DNA of 60,646 nt, from positions 1-60,646 of the forward strand of contig JANNPN010000460.1 in the NCBI GenBank assembly GCA_031400185.1. Direction: 5' to 3'. This document shows positions 9,445 to 21,873 of the stretch, one piece after another (the stretch's first letter is position 1; every line of letters begins with the position of its first letter). The position numbers and the translations under genes were made by a program. Below the pieces are notes generated by a model that saw only the letters and a list, made by a program, of their open reading frames with translations, ran no database searches and had not been told where the DNA came from. Origin of the DNA: UTPRO1 sp031400185. Its GTDB lineage: Bacteria > Desulfobacterota > Binatia > UTPRO1.

Positions 9445-9888
9445 ATGACCGCTACGGATGCTCACCGCTGGATCGAGTGCTTTCACGCTTACGCCGCCGC
9501 GTTCGAGTCCGCCTACGCGACCGACGACTGGTCCCTGCTCGAGCCCTACTTCACCGAGGACGCCACCTCGGAGCTGAACGGCGCGCGCGTCGACGGCCGC
9601 GCCGCCGTGCTGGCGTCGTTTCGCGACGCGGTCCACATGTTCGACCGCCGGTTCGACTCGCGCCGGATGCGCCTCACGGCCGGCCCGGTCGTCGAGGACG
9701 ATCGGGTTCGCATCACCGCGGCCGTGCGCTACGAGCGCGCCGGGCTGGAGCCGCTCGAGCTCGTCGGCGACGAGTGGTTCACCTTCGAAGGCGACCGCAT
9801 CAAGCGTCACGTCGACCGCGTGCTGAACGGCGCCGAGGTAATGGGCTACCTGGCGCGGCACGGCGAGGCATTGCGCCCCATGGCATGA
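9445..9888 (+). CDS. SnoaL/NTF2-like small protein
   Basis: The 147-residue protein reads as a single cone-shaped NTF2-like domain: an early helix (WIECFHAYAAAFESAYATDDW), LEPYFTEDATSEL, a GRAAVLASF segment and a final strand region with DEWFTFEGDRIKRH. Such proteins act as small isomerases, hydrolases or binding modules; no catalytic residues can be assigned here. AGGAGG eleven bases upstream supports the ATG at 9445. It is divergent from the MocR regulator and may be its target. Confidence 0.72.
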   Translation: MTATDAHRWIECFHAYAAAFESAYATDDWSLLEPYFTEDATSELNGARVDGRAAVLASFRDAVHMFDRRFDSRRMRLTAGPVVEDDRVRITAAVRYERAGLEPLELVGDEWFTFEGDRIKRHVDRVLNGAEVMGYLARHGEALRPMA

Positions 9889-9890
9889 CG

Positions 9891-12320
9891 TCAGGCCGCG
9901 GTCGCGGACGTCGGTACGACGAGCGGCATGTCGAGCTCGACGGTCGTGCCTTCGCCGGGAAGCGAACGGACCTCGAGCCGTCCGCTCAGCGCTTGCGCAC
10001 GCTCCCGCATGCTCGCGAGCCCGAGGGCCCGCAGCTCGCTCGCCGCGACGTCGAACCCGCGGCCGTCGTCGCTCACGCTGAGGTACAAACGCTCGCCCGC
10101 CACCGCGAGCGTCACCGCCACGTGCCGTGCGTCGGCGTGCCGGACCGCGTTCGTCACGGCTTCCTGCGCGATCCGATAGATCGTGACCTCGATCGATTCG
10201 TCCAGCCGCGGGATGGCCGCCGCAAACGCGGTCTCAACGCTCGTGCGTTCGGTCGAGAGCCCCGTGGCGAGCGCGCGCAGGCTCGACTCGAGCCCGAAAT
10301 CGGCGAGAGCGAGCGGACGGAGATCGCGCGCCAGGAGCCGCAGATGGTCCACCACCTCGCGCAGATAGCGGGTCGCGCGCGTGAGGTCCGCCGCGAGGGG
10401 AGGCGGCGCGGCGCCGAGGCGGCCCGCCACCGACTCGACGAGGATGCCGACCGCCACGAGCTCCTGGCAGACGTCGTCATGCAGGTCGAAGCTCAGGCGT
10501 TTGCGCTCCTCCTCGCGGATCGCGACTTGCCGTTGCGCGAGCATCCGCAGCTTCTCCTGGCTCTGCTGCAGCTCCTCGAGCGACGCGCGCAGGGCGTCCT
10601 GGGCGCGCCGGCGCTCCGTGACGTCGCGTCCGGTCGCTTGCCCCTCGAGCACCATGCCCGAGCCGTCGCTCACGGCGCTTGCCTCCCATTCGAACCATCG
10701 CCACCCGTGCACGGTCCGCGACCGCACCTCGACCGTGTCGCGGTACGGCGGCCGCATCGTCGCCGCGACGGCCGCACGCAGCGGCTCGACGTCGTCCTCG
10801 TGGACGAGCGGCCAGAACTCCTGCCCGATGACATCCTCGCGCGGGACGCCGTACGTGTCGCAGTAGGCGTCGTTGGCGAACGTCACGCGACCGCGCGCGT
10901 CGAACCGGAGCACGATCTCGCGTTGCGACTCGACGAGCCCGCGATAGCGCGCCTCGCTCGCACGCAGCGCCTGCTCGGCGAGCTTCCGCTCGGTCACGTC
11001 GAGCGCCGTCGCGAGCATGGTCGGCACGCCCTCGAGCTCGACCATCGTCACCCTGATGTCCACCCAGCGCGGCTCGCCCGACTTGGTCGCCAGACGGTAC
11101 TCGGCGTAGGGCAAGAGCCGTGCTCCGTCGAGGCGGGCCGTGACCTTGGCGCGCGCCGTCGCGCGCTCGTCCGGGTGGACGAGGTCCCAGACCTGCTTGC
11201 CGAGCAACTCTCCACGGTCGAACCCGGTCATGGCCGAGACGGCGGGGTTGACGTACGTGATGCCGTCACGCTGAGCGATCAGCATCGCGGACGCCATCGA
11301 CTCGGCGAAGCTCCGAAAGCGCTCCTCGCTCGTGCGGAGCGCGTGCTCCGCGAGCCGCTTCTCGGTGACGTCGCGGCTCGAGCCTTGGACGCCGACGACC
11401 TCCCCGTGGGAACCGAGCACGGGGGCGGAGACGGCCTCGACCCAACGCGGGCCGTCGACGGTCGTCATCTGGAGGAGCTGCGGCGGGACGGGCTCGCCGG
11501 ACGCCAGGCGCGCGATCAACGTCGCGGGATCGGGCTGGCCGGGATGATCGACGAGGATGTCTCTGACCGGTTGACCGATCATGCTCGCCACGGTCCGACC
11601 GCAGCGACGCGCGAGCGCCTCGTTGACGTACGTCCACCGCCCGTCGAGGTCGATCGCCCAGATGAAATCGACCGCGTTCTCGGCGAGCGCGCGATAGGCT
11701 CCCAACGACGCGGCGAGCTGACGGTCGAACTCGAGGGCGGCGAAGCGGGCAAGCACCTCGCCGCGAAACGCATGCGACGCCCACTGGCTCGCGACCAGCG
11801 CGATCAAGTTGCCGACCGAGATCGCCGCGACGATCTCGGGCAGCGGCAAGTGGCGCGGCAGGGTACCGAGCGCGACGAACCAGGCGATCGTGAGGCTCCC
11901 TTGAAACACCAGCTGCGGCGCGAGTCCCCACGAGAGCACGAGCGGCGCGGCGCTCAGCATCGAGACGACGCCCGCGGTGAGCATCGACGTCATGGTCGCC
12001 GTGACCGTGAGGATCCACACCCACACGAGACCCACCACGAAGCACGTGGCAACGGCGATCGGAACGACGGCCCCGCCCGTCGGCGTCGACCGACAGAGCG
12101 CGGTGGCACCGGCGAACTCGCCGCCCTGGACGACCAGGATGGCAATGACGACGCCGAGCGGCGCGGCCGACCGCACCGCGTTCGAATCGGCGAGCGCAGC
12201 GAATACGAACCACATGATCGAGCACCCGAACACGACCCATGCGAGGTGCGGGAGCTGCGCGGCGACGCGCGCGCGATGCGCGTCGCGGAGACTCCGATCG
12301 AGCGTCGATTCGGGGGACAT
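9891..12320 (-). CDS. Membrane PAS sensor histidine kinase (HisKA_3 type)
   Basis: The 809-residue protein has several hydrophobic segments in residues 20-190 and three PAS domains at about 205-330, 335-455 and 460-585 (each with an NEAL/NPAV/NDAY-like core and a following PAC). A HisKA_3 dimerisation/phosphoacceptor helix with FDLHDDVCQE follows, then a HATPase_c domain (QEAVTNAVRHADA, SDDGRGFD, GLASMRERA). The H-box class normally pairs with NarL/LuxR-type regulators. No response regulator lies beside it, so it is an orphan here. It follows the pyrimidine operon on the same strand after 70 bases and is probably a separate unit. Confidence 0.88.
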   Translation of the reverse strand: MSPESTLDRSLRDAHRARVAAQLPHLAWVVFGCSIMWFVFAALADSNAVRSAAPLGVVIAILVVQGGEFAGATALCRSTPTGGAVVPIAVATCFVVGLVWVWILTVTATMTSMLTAGVVSMLSAAPLVLSWGLAPQLVFQGSLTIAWFVALGTLPRHLPLPEIVAAISVGNLIALVASQWASHAFRGEVLARFAALEFDRQLAASLGAYRALAENAVDFIWAIDLDGRWTYVNEALARRCGRTVASMIGQPVRDILVDHPGQPDPATLIARLASGEPVPPQLLQMTTVDGPRWVEAVSAPVLGSHGEVVGVQGSSRDVTEKRLAEHALRTSEERFRSFAESMASAMLIAQRDGITYVNPAVSAMTGFDRGELLGKQVWDLVHPDERATARAKVTARLDGARLLPYAEYRLATKSGEPRWVDIRVTMVELEGVPTMLATALDVTERKLAEQALRASEARYRGLVESQREIVLRFDARGRVTFANDAYCDTYGVPREDVIGQEFWPLVHEDDVEPLRAAVAATMRPPYRDTVEVRSRTVHGWRWFEWEASAVSDGSGMVLEGQATGRDVTERRRAQDALRASLEELQQSQEKLRMLAQRQVAIREEERKRLSFDLHDDVCQELVAVGILVESVAGRLGAAPPPLAADLTRATRYLREVVDHLRLLARDLRPLALADFGLESSLRALATGLSTERTSVETAFAAAIPRLDESIEVTIYRIAQEAVTNAVRHADARHVAVTLAVAGERLYLSVSDDGRGFDVAASELRALGLASMRERAQALSGRLEVRSLPGEGTTVELDMPLVVPTSATAA

Positions 12321-12390
12321 ACGGCTTCGACGCGAGTGTTAGCGAACCACCTTCCGTCCGGTCAACGCCGCACGGCTCGTGCCCCGACGG

Positions 12391-15597
<3,207 letters not shown>

Positions 15598-15598
15598 G

Positions 15599-16740
<1,142 letters not shown>

Positions 16741-16744
<4 letters not shown>

Positions 16745-18036
16745 CGCGTGAACCTCCCCTGAAGATCACCGTCAATGACGCGGCCGCCGAGACAGACCGC
16801 GAGCGCTCGCCCGCGCATGGCGCGGGCGGTAAACGGCGTGTTGCGGCTCCGCGAGCGGAACCGTGTCGGGTCGACCGTCCAGCGCGCGTCGGGATCGATC
16901 AACGTGATGTCGGCGATCCGCCCGGCCGCGAGGCTGCCGCTGGCGATGCCGAGCGCGGTCGCGGGGCCGACGGTGAGCGCGCGAATCGCCGTCGCGACCG
17001 CGAGCAGCCCGGCGTGGACCAGCGCCAGCACGAGCGCGAGCGTCGTCTCGAGGCCGACGATGCCGAACGGCGCGTCGTGCATCCCGCGCGCCTTCTCGTC
17101 GGCGTGGTGGGGTGCGTGGTCCGATGCGATCGCGCCGATCGTACCGTCGGCGAGGCCGGCGCGCACGGCGGCGACGTCGGCGTCGGTCCGGAGGGGCGGG
17201 TTCATCTTGGCGAGCGTGCCGTGCTGCGCGACCGCGTCCGCGTCGAGGGTGAAGTGATGCGGAGTCGCCTCCGCCGTAATTCGCGTACCGGCGTCCCGGG
17301 CCGCGCGGACCGCGGCGACGGCGTCGCGCGTGCTGATGTGCGCCACGTGGAGCCGCGCCCCGGTCTCGCGTGCGAGGGCGCAGTCGCGCTCCACCATGAC
17401 GCTCTCGGCGGTCGGAGGCATGCCGGGGAGACCGAGACGATCGGCGACCGGACCCGCATGCATGACGCCGCCGCACGCGAGCGTTCGGTCTTCCTCGTGC
17501 GCGATCACGACGGCGCCGACCTCGCGACCACGAAGCAGCGCGCGCCGCATGACGTCGGGGTGCATGATCGGCATGCCGTCATCGGAGAACGCGACCGCGC
17601 CCGCGGCGCGCAGCGCGACGAAGTCGGTGAGCACCTCGCCGGCAAGCCCTCTGGTGACGGCGGCGATGGGCAGCACGCGCGCGAGCCCGGCTTCCGCGGC
17701 GCGCGCGATCATCCAGCGCGTGATCTCCGGATCGTCGTTCACGGGCGATGTGTTCGCCATCGCCGCGACCGTCGTGAACCCGCCGGCGACGGCCGCCGCG
17801 GCGCCGGTCGCGATCGTCGCCTTGTGCTCCTGGCCCGGCTCCCGGAGATGGACGTGCATGTCGATCAAGCCGGGGGTGATCCAGAGCCCATGCGCGTCGA
17901 TCGCGGCGCGCGCCGGCGGCGGGTCGTCGGTCGTCACGCCGACGATGCGGCCGGCGTCGACCAACACGTGCGCGACGCCATCCAGCTCGCATGCCGGGTC
18001 GAGCACGCGACCGCCGCGGATCACGAGGTCGATCAC
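16741..18036 (-). CDS. pyrC: Dihydroorotase (class I)
   Basis: The 431-residue amidohydrolase has the metal-binding DMHVHLREPGQEHKATI motif, TTVAAMANT and the late SDHAPHH motif, all intact. It cyclises carbamoyl-aspartate to dihydroorotate, the third step of UMP synthesis. The GTG start overlaps the TGA of the pyrB fusion by four bases. The length and motifs fit the catalytically active class I enzymes, not the inactive PyrC' partner subunits. Confidence 0.95.
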
Positions 18037-19979
18037 GCCGCGACCTTCGGGTCGACGTACGAGTAGATGACCACGCGATCGCGGTGCTCGCGGTCGAGCT
18101 CGCGGAGGCGCACGCGCACGCGCTCGTGCGGTGCCGTCGGCAGGTGCTTCCCGACGTACGTGGGCTTGAGTGGGAGCTGCCGATGGCCGCGGTCGATCAA
18201 GACCGCGAGCCGCGCGGAACGCGGCCTTCCCGCGCGCCAGACGGCCGCCAGAGCGTCCTTCACCGTCCAGCCGGTGTTGATGACGTCATCGACGACGACG
18301 ACGTGGCGGTCCTCGATCGTGACGCTGCCGGTGTCGGTCCCTTGTGTCGCCGGCCAGCGCGGGATCGTGTCGCCACCGCCCTGCACGTCGAGCACCCCGA
18401 GGTCGACCGCGGCGCCCCGCATCACGCGAATGCGCTCGACGATGCGATGCGCGAGAAAGGCACCCGCGGTGCGGATGCCGACGATCACGAGCTCCTTCAG
18501 CTCACTCGTGTCGCGCAGGATCGCGTCGGTGAGCTCGGCGATCGCACGGTCGACTTCCTGCGCCGTCATGATCGATTTCTGCGGACCCAGCTTGTACGAC
18601 TTGTACGCGGCCTCTTCGGCCTGCTTCACGGTGTCGAAGATGACCAGCGCGTCGTCGCGGAGCCACGCGTCGAGGTAGCCGAACATGGGCTCCTCGTAGA
18701 CGTGGAAGTGCTTCGACTTGCGGTTGCCGATCACCTGGATGCGGGTCTCATGGTCGCAGTAGAGACAGACGAGGTGCGCGCGCCCGCCGGCTTCGCGGTG
18801 GAAGCGGAAGCGGCGCTCGGACGTCACTTCTTCCCGACGCGTAATACAGTTGGGGTTGCTGCACCGCGGCCCGATGCGCATGGCGCCGCGCTCGGCGCGC
18901 GCCGGCGGCACCGAGACGCCGCGTCCGGCGCGCTCGGCGAGCACCATCTCGATCAGCGCCATCCGGATGGGGACACCCGACGCGGCTTGCCGGAAGTAGA
19001 GCGCGCGCGGGTCGCGGTCCATCGCCGACGAGATCTCCCCCGTCCGCGGCAGCGGGTGCATGAGGACCGTGTGGCGCATCGCCGGGTCCTGGAACGTGTC
19101 GGTGTCGATGCGCAGGTACTCGACGCCGTCGTCGGTCGAGTCGTCGCGCCGCTCGCGCTGTGGCCGCGTCATGTAGAGCGCGTCGAGCGTGATCGGCTCG
19201 GCTTCGGCGAGGCGTTCTTGCAAGTCGAACTCGGTGTCGGTGAACAAGGTCAGCTGGTGCGGGCGGGCCGGTGCCAGATAAAGCGCATTGACGTCGCGGG
19301 CGAGCGTCTTCAGATCGCTCGGCCGCGCGATCGTCGGCCGGTAGCCGTATTCCTCCGTGACCTTTTGCAGCAACCAGTCGGGAAACTCCATCCCGCGCGC
19401 CGGGATGATGACGATGTTCGCCTTGAAGCGGGCCAGTGCGCGGACGAGCGAATGCGCCGTGCGGCCGCGCTTCAGATCCCCGCCGATCGCGACCGTGATC
19501 CCCCGGAGCGTGCCCTTCGCACGCTTCAACGTGTAGAGATCACAGAGGGTTTGCGTCGGGTGCTCGTGGCTGCCGTCGCCCGCATTGATGAGGGAGACGT
19601 CGGCGTGCTCGGCGGCGACGCGCGCCGCGCCGTCCCAGAAATGGCGGAGCACGAGGATGTCGGCGTAGCTCGAGACGACCTTGGCGGTGTCAGCGAGCGT
19701 CTCGCCCTTGGACGCCGACGAGCTCTTCATGTCGGACGCGCTGATGACGGCGCCGCCGAGGCGCCACATGGCGGCCTCGAAGGAGAGGCGCGTGCGCGTG
19801 CTCGGCTCGTAGAACAGCGTCGCCATGATGCTGCCGGTAGCGCTCCGCGGGATCTTTCCGGCGCCGGAATCCGGCGCCTGGGATTCCGCGAGCGCGGTCT
19901 CCAGCTCCTAGGCGCGGCGCAGGAGGCTCTCGATCTCCTCGTCGGAGAGGTCCGCGAGGGCGAGCACGTGGCGGCTCAT
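18033..19979 (-). CDS. pyrB: Aspartate carbamoyltransferase fused to PyrI-type zinc domain and PyrR-like domain; in-frame TAG at codon 24
   Basis: From ATG 19979 the frame encodes the ATCase N-terminal helix (LADLSDEEIESLLRRA), then TAG, then continues in the same frame with all catalytic motifs: FYEPSTRTR, ASKGETLAD, INAGDGSHEHPTQ, KRGRTAHS, MTRPQRERR and HPLPR. There is an insert of about 30 residues before MTRPQRERR. Residues about 370-412 carry CSNPNC and CLYC, the four-Cys zinc knuckle of PyrI, but PyrI's nucleotide-binding domain is absent. After about 60 unassigned residues, residues 473-648 are a complete PyrR/PRTase domain with VVVVDDVINTGWTVKDAL and VLIDRGHRQLPL. It lies ten bases after pyrR and overlaps pyrC. 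Without readthrough, translation would have to start at ATG 19826, losing 51 residues. Confidence 0.85.
19860..19878 (-). other. Perfect hairpin in pyrB mRNA 29 nt after the TAG codon
   Basis: The segment is a 9-base inverted repeat (GGCGCCGGA and TCCGGCGCC) around one central base. In the pyrB transcript it lies 29 bases downstream of the in-frame TAG. It encodes part of a Gly/Pro/Ala linker. It may be chance in GC-rich DNA, but a stable stem shortly after a stop codon is the arrangement seen in some programmed readthrough sites. Confidence 0.4.
19908..19910 (-). other. In-frame amber codon interrupting pyrB
   Basis: The minus-strand reading of the pyrB N-terminus ends codon 23 with GCC (Ala) and is followed by TAG and then GAG. 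Both sides are unmistakable ATCase sequence in the same frame, so this is a nonsense substitution, not a frameshift. A single base change from GAG or AAG would give it. It is an assembly error, a genuine mutation or a recoded stop. Confidence 0.85.
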
Positions 19980-19989
19980 CGGAGAGCCT

Positions 19990-20523
19990 TCATACGAGCG
20001 CGACTTCGTCGCGGCCGTCGAGCTCGCGGACGCGGACGTGCACGCGTCGAAGCTCGGTGCCGGCGACGTTCTGCCCGACGAAGTCGGCTCGAATCGGGAC
20101 CTCGCGGTTGCCACGATCGACCAGCACCGCCACCTGGATCGCGCGTGGCCGCCCGAGCCCGGCGAGGATGTCGAGCGCGACCCGCACCGTGCGGCCGGTC
20201 GAGAGCACGTCGTCGACCAGCACGACCACCGCGTCGTCGATCGAGAACGCGACGTCGGTCTCCGGACCCTCGATGCGGTCGCGCGGCTCTTCCACGTCGT
20301 CGCGATACGGCGTGATGTCGATCGCCCCGACTGGGACGACTCGCGCCGCGAGCTCCTCGATCTTTTGCGCGATGCGGTGAGCGAGCTGGACCCCGCGCGA
20401 GCGGACGCCGACCAGCACCACGCGCTCGACGCTCCGGTCGCGCTCGAGGATCTGGTGCGCGAGGCGCGCAACGGCACGCCCGATGGCGCCGCCATCGAGG
20501 AGGATCGCAGGCGATTCCGACAC
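19990..20523 (-). CDS. pyrR: PyrR, pyrimidine operon regulator / uracil phosphoribosyltransferase
   Basis: The 177-residue protein matches canonical PyrR throughout: LVGVRSRGVQLAHRI, the PRPP loop VVLVDDVLSTGRTVRVAL, and VLVDRGNREVPIRADFVG. PyrR binds UMP/UTP and, in many bacteria, a specific hairpin in pyr leader RNA to promote termination; it also has weak UPRTase activity. It starts at GTG 20523, about 20 bases after an intrinsic terminator, and is followed ten bases later by the pyrB fusion, which contains a second PyrR-like domain. Confidence 0.95.
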   Translation of the reverse strand: MSESPAILLDGGAIGRAVARLAHQILERDRSVERVVLVGVRSRGVQLAHRIAQKIEELAARVVPVGAIDITPYRDDVEEPRDRIEGPETDVAFSIDDAVVVLVDDVLSTGRTVRVALDILAGLGRPRAIQVAVLVDRGNREVPIRADFVGQNVAGTELRRVHVRVRELDGRDEVALV

Positions 20524-20544
20524 TATCGGGACTCGCGAGACACG

Positions 20545-20578
20545 AAAAAGCCCTCCCGACCGGAGCCGGGAGGGCTTT
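20545..20578 (-). terminator. Intrinsic terminator (attenuator) in pyr leader
   Basis: In the direction of the operon, a perfect 12-base stem (AAAGCCCTCCCG with CGGGAGGGCTTT, eight-base loop) runs into five U residues. It lies between the promoter and pyrR, ending 21 bases before the pyrR start codon. That is the position of the attenuator in PyrR-controlled operons. The plus-strand reading has only three U's, so the minus orientation is favoured. Confidence 0.85.
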
Positions 20579-20626
20579 CGAACGAGTAAAAACGGAACGT
20601 GGAGAGGGTCACCGGACCGACCTTTC

Positions 20627-20644
20627 CTGACCTCGGAGGGTCAG
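20627..20644 (-). promoter_or_regulatory. PyrR-binding-loop-like hairpin in pyr leader RNA
   Basis: The leader RNA has CUGACC-CUCCGA-GGUCAG, a six-base stem with a loop reading CCGAGG across its 3' side. It resembles the PyrR anti-antiterminator consensus (a stem carrying UCCnGnGAGG). It lies downstream of the predicted start and 48 bases ahead of the terminator stem. I could not identify a clean competing antiterminator stem, so the switch mechanism is inferred from layout. Confidence 0.55.
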
Positions 20645-20661
20645 ATTAAAAGGTACATGGA

Positions 20662-20691
20662 ATTCGTACGCCCGACCGTGGAGCATGTCAA
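20662..20691 (-). promoter_or_regulatory. Sigma-70-type promoter of the pyr operon
   Basis: On the minus strand, a perfect -35 TTGACA (20691-20686) is followed by a 17-base spacer and TACGAA as -10 (20668-20663). Transcription would begin near 20655, giving a leader of about 130 bases that contains the PyrR-loop-like hairpin and the terminator. It lies in the gap shared with the divergent S4-domain gene. Confidence 0.75.
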
Positions 20692-20733
20692 GCTTCAACC
20701 GCGCAGACGGGCGTTGGAGAGCGTCCGTTTGCC

Positions 20734-21153
20734 ATGACACCTGACGACAACAATCGCAAGGATGCGAACGGCCTGACGGAGACGAGGCTGGACCGCTGGC
20801 TATGGGCCGCCCGCTTCTTCAAGACGCGCGGTCTCGCGGCCGAGGCCGTGGCCGGCGGGCGTGTCCACTTGAACGACGCCCGCACCAAGCCCGGGAAAAC
20901 GACGCGCGTCGGCGACACCGTGAGCATTCAGCGCGGCGAGCTCTCGACGGTGGTCGTCGTGCGGGGTCTCGCGGAGCACCGCCGACCGGCGGCGGAAGCA
21001 ATCGCGCTCTACGAGGAGACGCCGGCGAGCGCGGCCGAGCGCACGGCCTTCGTCGAGCGGCGTCGCGCAGCGGCGGCCGGACGGTTCGACCGGCTCGGGC
21101 GCCCGACCAAGCAGGCGCGCCGCGAAAGCATCCGGCTCCGGCGCGGATCCTGA
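20734..21153 (+). CDS. S4-domain RNA-binding protein, Hsp15-like
   Basis: The 139-residue protein has the S4 domain at about residues 17-75 (RLDRWLWAARFFKTRGLAAEAV, GRVHLN, PGKTTRVGDTVSI) and a basic C-terminal tail (GRPTKQARRESIRLRRGS). This is the Hsp15/YrfH layout; Hsp15 binds free 50S subunits carrying nascent chains and recycles them after heat shock. It is divergent from the pyr operon. The function is inferred from the family; it has no special context here. Confidence 0.88.
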   Translation: MTPDDNNRKDANGLTETRLDRWLWAARFFKTRGLAAEAVAGGRVHLNDARTKPGKTTRVGDTVSIQRGELSTVVVVRGLAEHRRPAAEAIALYEETPASAAERTAFVERRRAAAAGRFDRLGRPTKQARRESIRLRRGS

Positions 21154-21159
21154 CGGGGG

Positions 21160-21828
21160 TCAGCCGCCGAACCAGCTCGGGTGGAAATACCGGAGCAGCC
21201 CCGTAACCGCCAGGCCGCCGAGGAGAACTACCGGCCCAAGCTCTCGAATTCCCTCGAGTGTTCGGTCGCCTGTGAACGGGATGAAGGGGGTCTCGCGGTA
21301 GAACGCCGCGAAGCCCGGCGGGCCGGTGACGAGCTTTCGGCGGTCTTGGTGCCAGCAGCCGACGAGTGCAAACAGTGGAAATCCCGCGAAGAAGGAGGCG
21401 ACGTCGGCGGCGTTGCCGTTGGGGATGAGGTGCAGCAGGCCGAAGATCCCAAGACCCATGAACAGGGGGTGGCGCGTCAGTCGGAGCGCGCCCCGCGGCG
21501 TCGGGTCGCCCGGGACGATGTTGCCGGGACTCGGCCGAACGAGACCCGACACCACCAGAACGAACGCGACCACCATCCCGCCGTAGATCACCCAGCGGAG
21601 ACCGGTGCCGACCGGAATCGACCAGAGCAGCGGACCCGCATGCTTGTTCGCGAAGTACGTCCGGACGAGCGGCACGAAGAGCGCGATCGCGAGCACGGAG
21701 TACACCCCGAGGAAGGCGCTCTCCCCAAGCTTGGCCACCAAGGCGCGGCGGATGCCCACGCTCGAGAGCAGCATGTGACTGCCTCCGAACGCGAGCCACA
21801 ACGCGGTGATCGTAGCGGTCGCGGCCAT
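21160..21828 (-). CDS. NnrU-like / methyltransferase-type integral membrane protein
   Basis: The protein of about 222 residues has at least five hydrophobic helices and motifs PRGALRLTRHPLFMGLGIFG and AFYRETPFIPF, as in the NnrU/PEMT-like membrane family. NnrU is linked to nitric oxide and denitrification genes elsewhere, but no such genes are nearby, so no role is assigned. I start it at ATG 21828, just before the first helix; an in-frame start at 21864 would add a 12-residue basic segment. Confidence 0.68.
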   Translation of the reverse strand: MAATATITALWLAFGGSHMLLSSVGIRRALVAKLGESAFLGVYSVLAIALFVPLVRTYFANKHAGPLLWSIPVGTGLRWVIYGGMVVAFVLVVSGLVRPSPGNIVPGDPTPRGALRLTRHPLFMGLGIFGLLHLIPNGNAADVASFFAGFPLFALVGCWHQDRRKLVTGPPGFAAFYRETPFIPFTGDRTLEGIRELGPVVLLGGLAVTGLLRYFHPSWFGG

Positions 21829-21873
21829 GGCGATCGCGTTACCGTCGACCCGCCGCCGGCGCAAGACGCCGGC

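Noticed and set aside
18033..19826. Treating ATG 19826 as the true pyrB start and the upstream 23 codons as a leader peptide
   Set aside because: The 23 codons encode the conserved ATCase N-terminal helix (DLSDEEIESLL) in the same frame and follow pyrR at normal operon spacing, so they belong to pyrB.
20547..20578. Reading the pyr leader hairpin as a plus-strand terminator
   Set aside because: In the plus direction only three U residues follow the stem and no plus-strand gene ends there; the minus direction has five U's and the operon context.
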